A DNA stretch of 64,000 nt. It comes from Treponema denticola. GTDB lineage: Bacteria > Spirochaetota > Spirochaetia > Treponematales > Treponemataceae. Below the pieces are notes generated by a model. It saw nothing but the letters and a program-made list of their open reading frames with translations. It was not told the origin of the DNA and ran no database searches. The position numbers were made by a program, and so were the translations under genes. Positions 37,670-46,020 of this stretch are shown in pieces. The stretch is taken from positions 1,364,001-1,428,000 of the forward strand of contig NZ_CP051302.1 in assembly GCF_024181405.1 (NCBI RefSeq), given 5' to 3'. Numbering within the stretch: the first letter of the stretch is position 1; every line of letters begins with the position of its first letter.

Positions 37670-39136
37670 TTAAAAGCATAGTCTGCAAAAATAATGGGCA
37701 CCTATATATCCTAAAACCGAAACAGAAATTAACGTAAAAAAATTTACCATGTTGTTGCTTATCAGCTTATAACCTCCTGCAAGAACTGCTGAAGGGCCGA
37801 TGTTTTTGTCCCAAATAATACCATCCGGAGTTTTATATTTGCGTTGAAAGGCAGCACCTAAATAACTATCTATCAAAGAGCCGGTAAAGCCTAAAACGGC
37901 TATAAAAATCATTCCGCAGAGACCGAACTGAGGAAGGGCAAAAAGAGAAAGAAGTACGCTGCCCAAAAGACCGGCACAAAATCCTGCCCAAGAAACACCG
38001 CCCGAAAGTCCTCTCTCCAGTTTTTTCCCATTTAAGATGTTAAACACCTTTCCTTTCCAAAGCATTCCTAACTCGGAAGAAAAGGTATCGGCATTAGCGG
38101 CAGAAAAAACCGCAAATGCTAAAAGTAAGAAAACTTTTTTTTCGGGGAAAAAATAAAAAAGCCAAAGCAATATGCAGGCCGGAAGCGAGTTACATAAAAC
38201 CTGCTTCCATGACCTGGCTCCGTTATCCTCCTGTAATTTTTCAGCCTTACGTTTGGTTTGATTTTTTAAAAAGCTTACAAAACTTCCTGCAACAAAAAAG
38301 CCTATTAAGCTCAAGCCCATCCAAGTCCCGCCTAAGGCATAGAGGGTCATTGCAGTTATAAGAGCAGCTACAATTCCGTCAGGCCTTATTGCACGTAACT
38401 TATAAGCTGCATACAGAATTAGGACTGAAACAAGGATATAAATATAAAATCCTAAATTGCCGTAGTGCATTAAAAGAGAAGCAAACAAGGCGGAACCTAT
38501 AGGAAGGGATAAGTTATCGGCACCGTTTTTTCCTGTAATTTCTACAAAGGCTGAAAATAAGGCAGTGGACAATGAAATAAGCATAATACTAAAAAAGCTC
38601 AATTCCCGGCCTATTTCAGAAGGGGCAAAAACATAAAGACAGCCTGCGGTAATTGCAAAAGAAAACATAAGCACAGTAATAAAACCTACAAGACTTTTCT
38701 CCACTGCAAACGAAAAAGGTTTTATTGCACCCCATTTTTTCCCTGTAAGGGCAGCAAGACCGTCGCCGTAAGCCATGATAAGAATCCCGATAAATGAAAG
38801 ACTTTTCCATCCCAAAATAAAACTTGCTCCCGATAGCAAGAATAAACTTACAGCATAGTACACGGTTCCCGGATTGGTATCGCTCCTTTCCATCGAAGAA
38901 AGAAACTTATACTTTAAGTTCAGGCTGTTAATAATGATAAAGGTAAAGGGAACAAAGAGCACAGCCCAAAGTTCGGTATGCATAGGCGTTAAAAAGACCC
39001 AGTTACCAACCAAAATATGAATAAGTTTTCTTGGTACCTCGGAATCTTTTCTTGTAAACTTTGACACCAATGCCGATAAAAATAAAACAAAAAAAATATA
39101 CAAAAATGAAATTAAAATTAACCAAATATTTTTCAT
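37670..39136 (-). CDS. Fused isoprenoid alcohol kinase: VTE5/dolichol-kinase-like plus DUF92/VTE6-like
   Basis: This 488-residue multi-pass membrane protein has two enzyme-like halves. Residues 1-235 match the phytol/dolichol kinase superfamily: PRKLIHILVGNW, MAYGDGLAALTGKKWG and KSLVGF, then the terminal GADNLSLPIGSAL. Residues 245-488 match DUF92: AANADTFSSELGML, RGLSGGVSWAGFCAG and GSLIDSYLGAAFQRKY. In plants and cyanobacteria VTE5 phosphorylates phytol (CTP-dependent) and VTE6 phosphorylates phytyl phosphate to the diphosphate. A fusion would turn a free isoprenoid alcohol into its diphosphate. It follows a crtI-crtB pair, 16 bases after crtB, with a GGAGG ribosome site. Substrate chain length is unknown. 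Confidence 0.82.
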   Translation of the reverse strand: MKNIWLILISFLYIFFVLFLSALVSKFTRKDSEVPRKLIHILVGNWVFLTPMHTELWAVLFVPFTFIIINSLNLKYKFLSSMERSDTNPGTVYYAVSLFLLSGASFILGWKSLSFIGILIMAYGDGLAALTGKKWGAIKPFSFAVEKSLVGFITVLMFSFAITAGCLYVFAPSEIGRELSFFSIMLISLSTALFSAFVEITGKNGADNLSLPIGSALFASLLMHYGNLGFYIYILVSVLILYAAYKLRAIRPDGIVAALITAMTLYALGGTWMGLSLIGFFVAGSFVSFLKNQTKRKAEKLQEDNGARSWKQVLCNSLPACILLWLFYFFPEKKVFLLLAFAVFSAANADTFSSELGMLWKGKVFNILNGKKLERGLSGGVSWAGFCAGLLGSVLLSLFALPQFGLCGMIFIAVLGFTGSLIDSYLGAAFQRKYKTPDGIIWDKNIGPSAVLAGGYKLISNNMVNFFTLISVSVLGYIGAHYFCRLCF

Positions 39137-39152
39137 TTCAAATCCTCCAAAA

Positions 39153-40067
39153 TTAAATATGGTTGATTAACTTTGCCTCAACTATGACTGCTTTTCTTAT
39201 ATGTTCAGGTGTATAGCATCTTTTTGTAAAGCAATTATATGAAGCTTCTCTTACTGCATCAGCAATTCCTCGATACATCATTGCTGCGGCAAAAACAATT
39301 GCGGCACAATCAGGATGAAAGTAAGAAAGTTTTTTTTCAAATGAAGCATAGTAGCCGTCGGCAATAGAAGCAAGCTTTTCCCAAAGTGAAATAAACTTTT
39401 TGGGGATAAGATCTTCAATTCTTTCTTCACTACTATACTTGGAAAGAGTTTCGAGTTCCTTTCTCGTAATGCCGTATTTTTCCAGCAAGGAAGCCGGAAG
39501 ATAAACCTTATTTTTTTCTCGCAAATCCTCCCCCACATCCCGCAAAATATTTGTAATCTGCATTGCTATTCCAAGCTCTTCACAAGACTTAACAAAATCT
39601 TCATCCATATCTTTCTCTGAACGTACCAAAAAGGGAATCATCATAAGGCCTACCGAACCTGCAACAAGACGGCAGTATTCTATAAACTCATCAAAGGTTT
39701 TAATGTCATTAGAGGAAAGATCCATACGTTGTCCATTTATTTGCATGAAAAATCCCTTTGAAGAAATATTGATTTTTTTTACCGTGTGTTCAAAGGCAGG
39801 CCACCAGTCTTCTTGCAGAACAGGATTTTTATCACTGTAAGAGCCTTTTTCGTTGGAATAAATGAATTTAACGGCATTTTCAAGATCGAACAAACTTTTC
39901 AATATTGTTTTCTCGTCACGGTCTATCATATGCTTATCGACAAGGTCATCTGCATATCGGCAAAAAGCGTAGACGGCAGTAACACCCTTAAACCTTTCAG
40001 GCGGAAGATTTGAAAAGGCCTGATAAAAAGTTACGGCCTTTTCTTTCATAATCTTTTCCGCCTTCAT
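39153..40067 (-). CDS. crtB: Phytoene/dehydrosqualene synthase (CrtB-type head-to-head prenyl synthase)
   Basis: The enzyme joins two prenyl diphosphates head to head. I use the ATG at 40067 (MKAEKIMKEKAV), giving 304 residues, because the longer frame to 40154 would overlap the preceding gene and add a non-family extension. Aspartate-rich motif 1 is FCRYADDLVDKH near 55 and motif 2 is ITNILRDVGEDLREKNKVYL near 190. Motif 2 with RVYLP-like continuation is the CrtB/CrtM form rather than eukaryotic squalene synthase. C30 or C40 product cannot be told from sequence by eye. It is second in an operon crtI-crtB-kinase. Confidence 0.9.
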   Translation of the reverse strand: MKAEKIMKEKAVTFYQAFSNLPPERFKGVTAVYAFCRYADDLVDKHMIDRDEKTILKSLFDLENAVKFIYSNEKGSYSDKNPVLQEDWWPAFEHTVKKINISSKGFFMQINGQRMDLSSNDIKTFDEFIEYCRLVAGSVGLMMIPFLVRSEKDMDEDFVKSCEELGIAMQITNILRDVGEDLREKNKVYLPASLLEKYGITRKELETLSKYSSEERIEDLIPKKFISLWEKLASIADGYYASFEKKLSYFHPDCAAIVFAAAMMYRGIADAVREASYNCFTKRCYTPEHIRKAVIVEAKLINHI

Positions 40068-40101
40068 ATAAGACTTCTTTAAACGGAATTTCTTTTTTAA
40101 G

Positions 40102-41631
40102 TTACTTATCACTAAAATTGTCCTCAGGGTTATCCCTGCGTAACTCTTCTGCACAGATCTTACCGCTTTGCATCACAATCGGAACGCCGGCCCCGGGATG
40201 AGTGCTGCTTCCGCAAAAATAAAGGCCCTCACAGTTTTTTGCCTTTGCCTGCGGTCTTAAATGATTGCTTTGAGTTAATGTCGGCTGAAGCCCGAAGGTC
40301 GCACCCCTATAGGCATTAAAGTTTTTTTCAAAATCTTTGGGAGTAAAAACTTTTTCGACGGAGATTGAATTTTTTAAGTTTGCAAGTCCGGGCAGCTTTG
40401 AAAGGGATTCAAGAGCTTTTTGCTTGTAATAGTCTATAGTCTCTTCGTTCCAGTCATATTGAGAAGTTACAATCTCAGAAACAGGAATTAAAAGATAAAA
40501 GCTTGACTTACCTTTGGGAGCCATTGAAGAATCTACATTTGACGGAATATGAAGATAAACGGACGGATCTTTTATTTTTCTTCCGTCAAAAATGCTTTTA
40601 AGATTGTCGTCAAGGTCTTCGGATACTACAAATGCATGGGCTGGGAGCTCAGGATAGGTTCCCTCTACACCCCAATAAAAAACGAGACATGAACAAGAAT
40701 AGTCCATCTTGTTTATTTTTTCGGGACTGTATTTTCCTCTCAACTTTTCATCGTCAATCAAATCTGTCATAGCATAGGGAAAGTCTGCATTGCACACAAC
40801 GTATGGAGCTTCAATTTTTTCTCCGCCTACCAAAAGGCCCTTGACGGTTTTTCCCTCGGTTAATATTTTATCGACCTTAGAATTATAATTTATCTTACCT
40901 CCGAGCTCTTCAAAAAGTCTTGCCATCTGAGAAGCCATAGTATGCATTCCGCCCTTGATAAACCAAACTCCGTACAGAAGTTCTATTAAAGGAATTATAT
41001 TATAAAGAGAAGGACCTTTTTTAGGAGATACTCCTATGTATAGGGTTTGAAAGCTGAACATGCTGTGCAAGTCGTGGTCAGGCATAAAGGAAGCCATCAT
41101 CTTGTCTGCACTATCAAAAGTCTTTAACTTAAGGGCTTGAAGGATCATAAATGGATTATATATATCGGACCATTTTCTAAATGGTCTCGTTATAAAATAC
41201 TCCAAGGCAATTTGATATCTTTTATAAATTTCAGAAATATACGAAAGAAAACCGCGTGCATTTTCAGCTCCTTTTTTTTCGGTAATCTTCATTAAGTCGA
41301 TAAGATCCGAGTTCAGCACATAATGCCTGTACTCTTTAGACCTGTCTTTATCTTTAAAATAGACCTCATACATGGGATCAAGCCTTATCATAGGGATGTA
41401 GTCATCGGCATTCCTTCCGGCAAGCTCGAAAATTTCCCTATAAACAGAGGGCATCATAACAAGGGTCGGCCCTACATCGAAACTATGGCCATCGGCCTCA
41501 ATCCTGTGCATCTTTCCGCCCGGCATATTTCCCTGTTCGAAAATTTCCACATCATATCCCGCATGCCGTAATCGAATAGCGGCCGAAAGCCCTGCTATAC
41601 CGGCACCCACTACCAATACACGTTTACTCAT
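40102..41631 (-). CDS. crtI: Phytoene desaturase-family FAD oxidoreductase (CrtI/CrtN type)
   Basis: This 509-residue flavoprotein desaturates the CrtB product. The dinucleotide-binding start is VLVVGAGIAGLSAAIRLRHAG, followed by GGKMHRIEADGHSFDVGP and the carotenoid-family C-terminus GLYFCGSSTHPGAGVPIVMQSGK. The length is typical of CrtI/CrtN. In anaerobes of this family the electron acceptor would be a quinone or other carrier, not oxygen. AGGAG precedes the ATG. It is first in its operon and diverges from the RND exporter with promoters for both in the 232-base gap. Confidence 0.91.
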   Translation of the reverse strand: MSKRVLVVGAGIAGLSAAIRLRHAGYDVEIFEQGNMPGGKMHRIEADGHSFDVGPTLVMMPSVYREIFELAGRNADDYIPMIRLDPMYEVYFKDKDRSKEYRHYVLNSDLIDLMKITEKKGAENARGFLSYISEIYKRYQIALEYFITRPFRKWSDIYNPFMILQALKLKTFDSADKMMASFMPDHDLHSMFSFQTLYIGVSPKKGPSLYNIIPLIELLYGVWFIKGGMHTMASQMARLFEELGGKINYNSKVDKILTEGKTVKGLLVGGEKIEAPYVVCNADFPYAMTDLIDDEKLRGKYSPEKINKMDYSCSCLVFYWGVEGTYPELPAHAFVVSEDLDDNLKSIFDGRKIKDPSVYLHIPSNVDSSMAPKGKSSFYLLIPVSEIVTSQYDWNEETIDYYKQKALESLSKLPGLANLKNSISVEKVFTPKDFEKNFNAYRGATFGLQPTLTQSNHLRPQAKAKNCEGLYFCGSSTHPGAGVPIVMQSGKICAEELRRDNPEDNFSDK

Positions 41632-41727
41632 ATAAAACTCCTTTTAGTTAAAAAATACGATGGGATTAAAACAGTTTTTCTAAAAGATAGGCCGAATAAT
41701 TATCATAGTCTTTATCTAACGAATGAC

Positions 41728-41762
41728 ATTATATCATAAATAAAAAATAAGCACAATAGTGC
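41728..41762 (-). promoter_or_regulatory. Promoter of the crtI operon with overlapping small dyad
   Basis: On the minus strand TTGTGC (41756-41751) and a perfect TATAAT (41733-41728) are 17 bases apart. The -35 lies inside a short dyad GCAC-AATA-GTGC at 41751-41762, a possible operator. Confidence 0.65.
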
Positions 41763-41791
41763 AAAAAATTAAAACTATCCCTTTTACATGA

Positions 41792-41820
41792 TTGACAAGT
41801 TCTTTATGTTAGCATATACT
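41792..41820 (+). promoter_or_regulatory. Promoter of the RND exporter gene
   Basis: TTGACA (41792-41797), 17-base spacer, TATACT (41815-41820); the ATG at 41864 has an AAGGAG site. Confidence 0.72.
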
Positions 41821-41863
41821 TACAGCAAGATTTTTTATCAAAATATTATAAGGAGTCTGAAAA

Positions 41864-44233
41864 ATGAAACTTGAAAGTTTGCATATATTTTTTAAAAAGA
41901 TCGGTGAGTTTCAATTAAAATACCGTTGGCTTTTAATCATCTTATTGGCAGCTATAACTGTATTTGCCGCAATGGGCTTAAAAAAATTTAGAGCCACGTC
42001 AATGACCGAAGAAGTTTTTGTAAACATTACGGAGAATATGAAAAAAAATGAAGACAGATTTAAAGAGCTTTTCGGAAGCAATGACACCATAGTTTTGCTT
42101 ATAGAATCCGATGATGTTTTTAAGCCTGAGGTTTTAAAAATGATTAAAGAAATCGGAAGCGAACTTTTGGAAAAAATTCCGTACGCCGATTCGGTTACTT
42201 CTATCACCGATATCGATATAAGCGTCGGAACGGAAGAAGGAATCGAGATAAAAAATCCCTTTAAAGACGGTATCCCTGAAGATCCTGCCGAACTTAAAAA
42301 AGCAAAGGATTTTATCCTATCCAGAAAATCCATCGTAAATAAACTTGTTTCAAGCGATGCAAAAGAAACCTGGCTTGTTCTTTCGCTTAAAGCAACCCCG
42401 AGTAGAGAAGAATGGATGAAAACTTCGGATAAGGAGCTTATGTATATCATGGGAGAAACCGCTATCGATATCGTAACAAATCCCAAATACAAAAGCTCTG
42501 CCTACACAATAAAACCTGCAGGTCTCCCCTACACTGAAACGGAAGAAAAGATTGTTATGAACGCAGACATAAAAAAATGCGTAAGCCTTAGTTTTATGTG
42601 TATGATAATTCTTCTCGTTATTTTTGCACGCTCGCTAAGAGGTACGATAGTACCTATCATAGCCACCACAGGTGCAATAGTTTCAGTTTTAGGTTTTATG
42701 GGGCATTTAAATATTGAAGGAAGTTCCGAAATGCTTTCCGTTCCAATAATTCTTGCAATGGCTCTTTCGGTAGGCTACTCAATTCACCTTGTAAATTCTT
42801 TTAGAAACAGCTTTTACGCAATAGGAAAACGTAAAGAAGCCGTTATCGATTCAATAGAAAATACGGGCTGGCCTTTATTTTTTACGGTTGTTACGACAGT
42901 TGCTTCCGTTTTATCGTTTTTAACGGTTGACCTCGAGCCGATGCATTGGATGGGGCTTGCAAGCGCCGCTATGGTTTTTGCGGTTTATGTCTATGTGAGC
43001 ATCTTAATTCCTATTTTGATGAGTTTCGGAAAGGACTGTCCTCCTGAACAAAATAAGAGTGCAATAAGATATAAAAAGCTGGATTCTTTTTTTGAAAAGT
43101 TCGGAAGGTCCGTATTAAAAAAACGAAAACCGATTTTAATTGTTTTTGCACTTGTAACAGTCCTTTGTCTTCCCGGTATTTTTATGATAACCGTAAACAT
43201 GGACAGCTTTAACTTTATGGGAACAAGAATTCCTTATGTAAAACGCATTTATGAAATTACACATTCTCAATTGGGAGCCTATTTTAACTACAATGTAATG
43301 TTGACATTTAAAGAAGCAGACGCAGTAAAAAAACCGGAGAATTTAAAAAAGCTGGAGGAGTTAAGCCGCCTCATATCAGGCTTTAAATTGACAAAGCTGA
43401 ATAACGGAGTGCCGAAAATATTTTCAATTTTAGATGTTGTAAAAGACATGAATCAGACCATGCATGCCGACGATCCGAGCTTCTATACCATACCTGAAGA
43501 TGAAGACCTCTTAACTCAACTTTTATTTTTATACGAAATATCGGGTGGAGAAACTTCCCACTGGGTTGATGACGAATTCAGAACTCTCCGTATGAACGTA
43601 GATGTTGCCGCCTTTGACGGAAATGAACTTGCCGCCAATTTGGAAAGCGTGTATAAAAAATGTGCGGAACTTTTCCCCGATGCCGAAACCTTTTTAACAG
43701 GAGCTGCAGCCCATGCCGCAGAGATGAATAACAAAATAGTATATGGGGAAATAAATTCTTTTTTTACATCTCTTGCAGCAATCGGTGTTTTAATGATGAT
43801 TGTATTCGGAAGTATTAAAATGGGACTCATAGGTCTTATACCTAACATTATGCCCATTATTACGACAGGAGCAATTATGGGCTACTTCCATGTTCCTCTT
43901 GACATGGTAACAATGGCACTTATGCCAATGGTCCTCGGTATAGCGGTAGATGACACAATCCATTTTACCAACCATACAAAGTACCTATTTGAAAAAGAAG
44001 GATCTTATGATAAAGCAATTGTCGGTTCTTTTTATTCCATAGGAAAGACACTTGCCATGACTACGATAATTTTGTCGGTTACTTTTTTAATGTACATGGC
44101 GAGCAAAATAGATGCATTCCTGCGATTGGGAATCTTAGCGTCAGTAGGTCTCTTTTCGGCCCTCATTGCCGACTATCTGATGACGCCCGTATTGATTTAT
44201 ATTTCAAAGCCTTTCGGAAAAGAGAAAAAATAA
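41864..44233 (+). CDS. RND/MMPL-superfamily exporter (lipid-type, HpnN-like architecture)
   Basis: This 789-residue inner-membrane transporter has the two-fold RND layout: helix 1 near 20-40, a periplasmic domain to about 225, helices 2-6 near 230-400 (SLSFMCMIILLVIFARSLRG, MALSVGYSIHLVN), a second loop and helices 8-12 (GIAVDDTIHFTNHTKY, the proton-relay region of helix 10). It lacks the large extra domains of AcrB. This family includes MmpL and the hopanoid exporter HpnN. The divergent crt operon and the downstream LolA-like protein and barrel point to export of a terpenoid or other lipid. The cargo is inference. Confidence 0.87.
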   Translation: MKLESLHIFFKKIGEFQLKYRWLLIILLAAITVFAAMGLKKFRATSMTEEVFVNITENMKKNEDRFKELFGSNDTIVLLIESDDVFKPEVLKMIKEIGSELLEKIPYADSVTSITDIDISVGTEEGIEIKNPFKDGIPEDPAELKKAKDFILSRKSIVNKLVSSDAKETWLVLSLKATPSREEWMKTSDKELMYIMGETAIDIVTNPKYKSSAYTIKPAGLPYTETEEKIVMNADIKKCVSLSFMCMIILLVIFARSLRGTIVPIIATTGAIVSVLGFMGHLNIEGSSEMLSVPIILAMALSVGYSIHLVNSFRNSFYAIGKRKEAVIDSIENTGWPLFFTVVTTVASVLSFLTVDLEPMHWMGLASAAMVFAVYVYVSILIPILMSFGKDCPPEQNKSAIRYKKLDSFFEKFGRSVLKKRKPILIVFALVTVLCLPGIFMITVNMDSFNFMGTRIPYVKRIYEITHSQLGAYFNYNVMLTFKEADAVKKPENLKKLEELSRLISGFKLTKLNNGVPKIFSILDVVKDMNQTMHADDPSFYTIPEDEDLLTQLLFLYEISGGETSHWVDDEFRTLRMNVDVAAFDGNELAANLESVYKKCAELFPDAETFLTGAAAHAAEMNNKIVYGEINSFFTSLAAIGVLMMIVFGSIKMGLIGLIPNIMPIITTGAIMGYFHVPLDMVTMALMPMVLGIAVDDTIHFTNHTKYLFEKEGSYDKAIVGSFYSIGKTLAMTTIILSVTFLMYMASKIDAFLRLGILASVGLFSALIADYLMTPVLIYISKPFGKEKK

Positions 44234-44261
44234 TTATGAACTACTTACACATGGAGTTATT

Positions 44262-46004
44262 ATGGATATCTTAAAAAAACATATCGGCGCAATCATCGTT
44301 CCAGTGGTTTTCGCAATTATCGGTGTTGCCTGCGGCATTGTTCCATACTTTGCTGTTGCATCTATTGTAACACAGCTGATAAACGGTGTCACGGATTACC
44401 GCGTTTTCTTGCCTTATGCCGGACTTATCCTTGCCGGATTTGCAGGGGCGCTTATCGGGCATTCTATATCGACAATCGGTTCCCATAATCTTGCGTTCAG
44501 TGTCATCGAAGATACGCGGAAAAAGGTTGTGGAAAAACTGAGCCGCCTTTCAATGGGCACGATAGAAGAAAAAAGCAGCGGCAAGTGGTCTCAATTTGTG
44601 GTAGAAACGCTTGATAAGATGGAAAAACCGATTGCACATGTAATCCCTGAAGTATTGGCGAATGTGCTCATTCCGGTTGTCATTGTCGTTATCATTTTTA
44701 TATTAAATTGGAAGATCGGTCTTGCAAACCTTGTAACACTGCCGCTCGGTATACTTTTTTCGATGCTGATGATGAAGGATTACGAAGCAAAGTCCAAGCG
44801 GTACATTGAAGCGTCAAAAAAAATGAATGCCGCTGCCGTCGAATATATTCAGGGCATCAAAGTTATCAAGGCTTTTAATAAGTCGGCTTCATCCTATGAT
44901 AAATTTCAAAAAGCAGTGGAGGACAATCGGGACTCTATGCTCGACTGGTATTTAAGCGTATGTTTTGCCATGATAGCTGCGATGGAGGTTCTACCGTCTA
45001 CGCTCCTTATCGTATTACCGGTAGGGCTTTACCTCTTTATGACCGGAGGGATTACAATTCCTACGCTGATTATGTGCATTTTGCTTTCGTATGCGTCGTA
45101 CAAACCGCTTTTAAAAGCGATGGCCTATACGGATGCTATGGCAAATGTGCGTGTCGTATTCGGTGAAATAAAATCGGTGCTCGATTTACCGGAACTGATA
45201 CGGCACGATACGGCTCCCGATCCGCAAGGCTTTGATGTGCGCTTTGAAAATGTGGTATTCGGCTACGGCGGAACACTGTGCGAAACGGACGGTGCAGCTG
45301 CCAAGAACGGTACAAAGGTGTTCGATGGATTGAACTTTACCGCCAAAGAGGGCCAGCTGACTGCGATTGTCGGTTCTTCCGGCAGCGGCAAGTCTACCAT
45401 CGCAAAACTGCTGGCAGGCTTTTGGAATATCGATAGCGGACACATCAGCATCGGCGGTGCCGACATCGGCAGCATGAGTTTGGAACGGAACATGCAGCTG
45501 GTTACATATGTGTCGCAGGAGAATTTTTTATTCAACAAGAGCATTCGGGAAAATCTCAGGATGGCAAAAGAGAATGCAACGGACGAGGAAATCGAAACAG
45601 CCTGTACAAAAGCAAGCATCCACGACTTTATCAAAAGCCTGCCCAACGGGTATGACACTAATGCGGGAAACGCAGGCAGTAAGTTTTCAGGCGGTGAACG
45701 TCAGCGGCTTACCATTGCCCGTGCGCTGCTCAAGGATAGTCCCATTGTCGTACTCGATGAGGCCACCGCCTATTCCGATCCTGAAAACGAAGCCGTTATT
45801 CAACAGTCCATCGACAACCTCGTAAAGGATAAAACCGTCATTATGATTGCACACAGGCTTTCCACTATTGTCAATGCCGATAAAATCATCGTGCTGGATA
45901 AGGGCAGGATTGCCGCAGAGGGAACGCACACCGAACTGTTACAAGATTCGCCGCTCTATCAAAAAATGTGGCAGTCCCATATCAGCGGCAGGGATAACGG
46001 ATAA
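44262..46004 (+). CDS. ABC exporter half-transporter 1 of a heterodimer
   Basis: This 580-residue half-transporter has an N-terminal membrane domain (about 1-290, six helices) and a nucleotide-binding domain with Walker A VGSSGSGKSTIAK, signature FSGGERQRLTIAR and Walker B PIVVLDEATAYSD; the switch is AHRLST. GGAG precedes the ATG. The pair resembles YbtP/YbtQ or IrtA/IrtB-like exporters by arrangement. Its codons (many CTG, CGG, GCG) look richer in G+C than the surrounding genes by eye, and it separates the RND gene from the LolA-like gene, which suggests insertion. Confidence 0.88.
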   Translation: MDILKKHIGAIIVPVVFAIIGVACGIVPYFAVASIVTQLINGVTDYRVFLPYAGLILAGFAGALIGHSISTIGSHNLAFSVIEDTRKKVVEKLSRLSMGTIEEKSSGKWSQFVVETLDKMEKPIAHVIPEVLANVLIPVVIVVIIFILNWKIGLANLVTLPLGILFSMLMMKDYEAKSKRYIEASKKMNAAAVEYIQGIKVIKAFNKSASSYDKFQKAVEDNRDSMLDWYLSVCFAMIAAMEVLPSTLLIVLPVGLYLFMTGGITIPTLIMCILLSYASYKPLLKAMAYTDAMANVRVVFGEIKSVLDLPELIRHDTAPDPQGFDVRFENVVFGYGGTLCETDGAAAKNGTKVFDGLNFTAKEGQLTAIVGSSGSGKSTIAKLLAGFWNIDSGHISIGGADIGSMSLERNMQLVTYVSQENFLFNKSIRENLRMAKENATDEEIETACTKASIHDFIKSLPNGYDTNAGNAGSKFSGGERQRLTIARALLKDSPIVVLDEATAYSDPENEAVIQQSIDNLVKDKTVIMIAHRLSTIVNADKIIVLDKGRIAAEGTHTELLQDSPLYQKMWQSHISGRDNG

Positions 46005-46020
46005 TTGGAGGAATGCTAAA

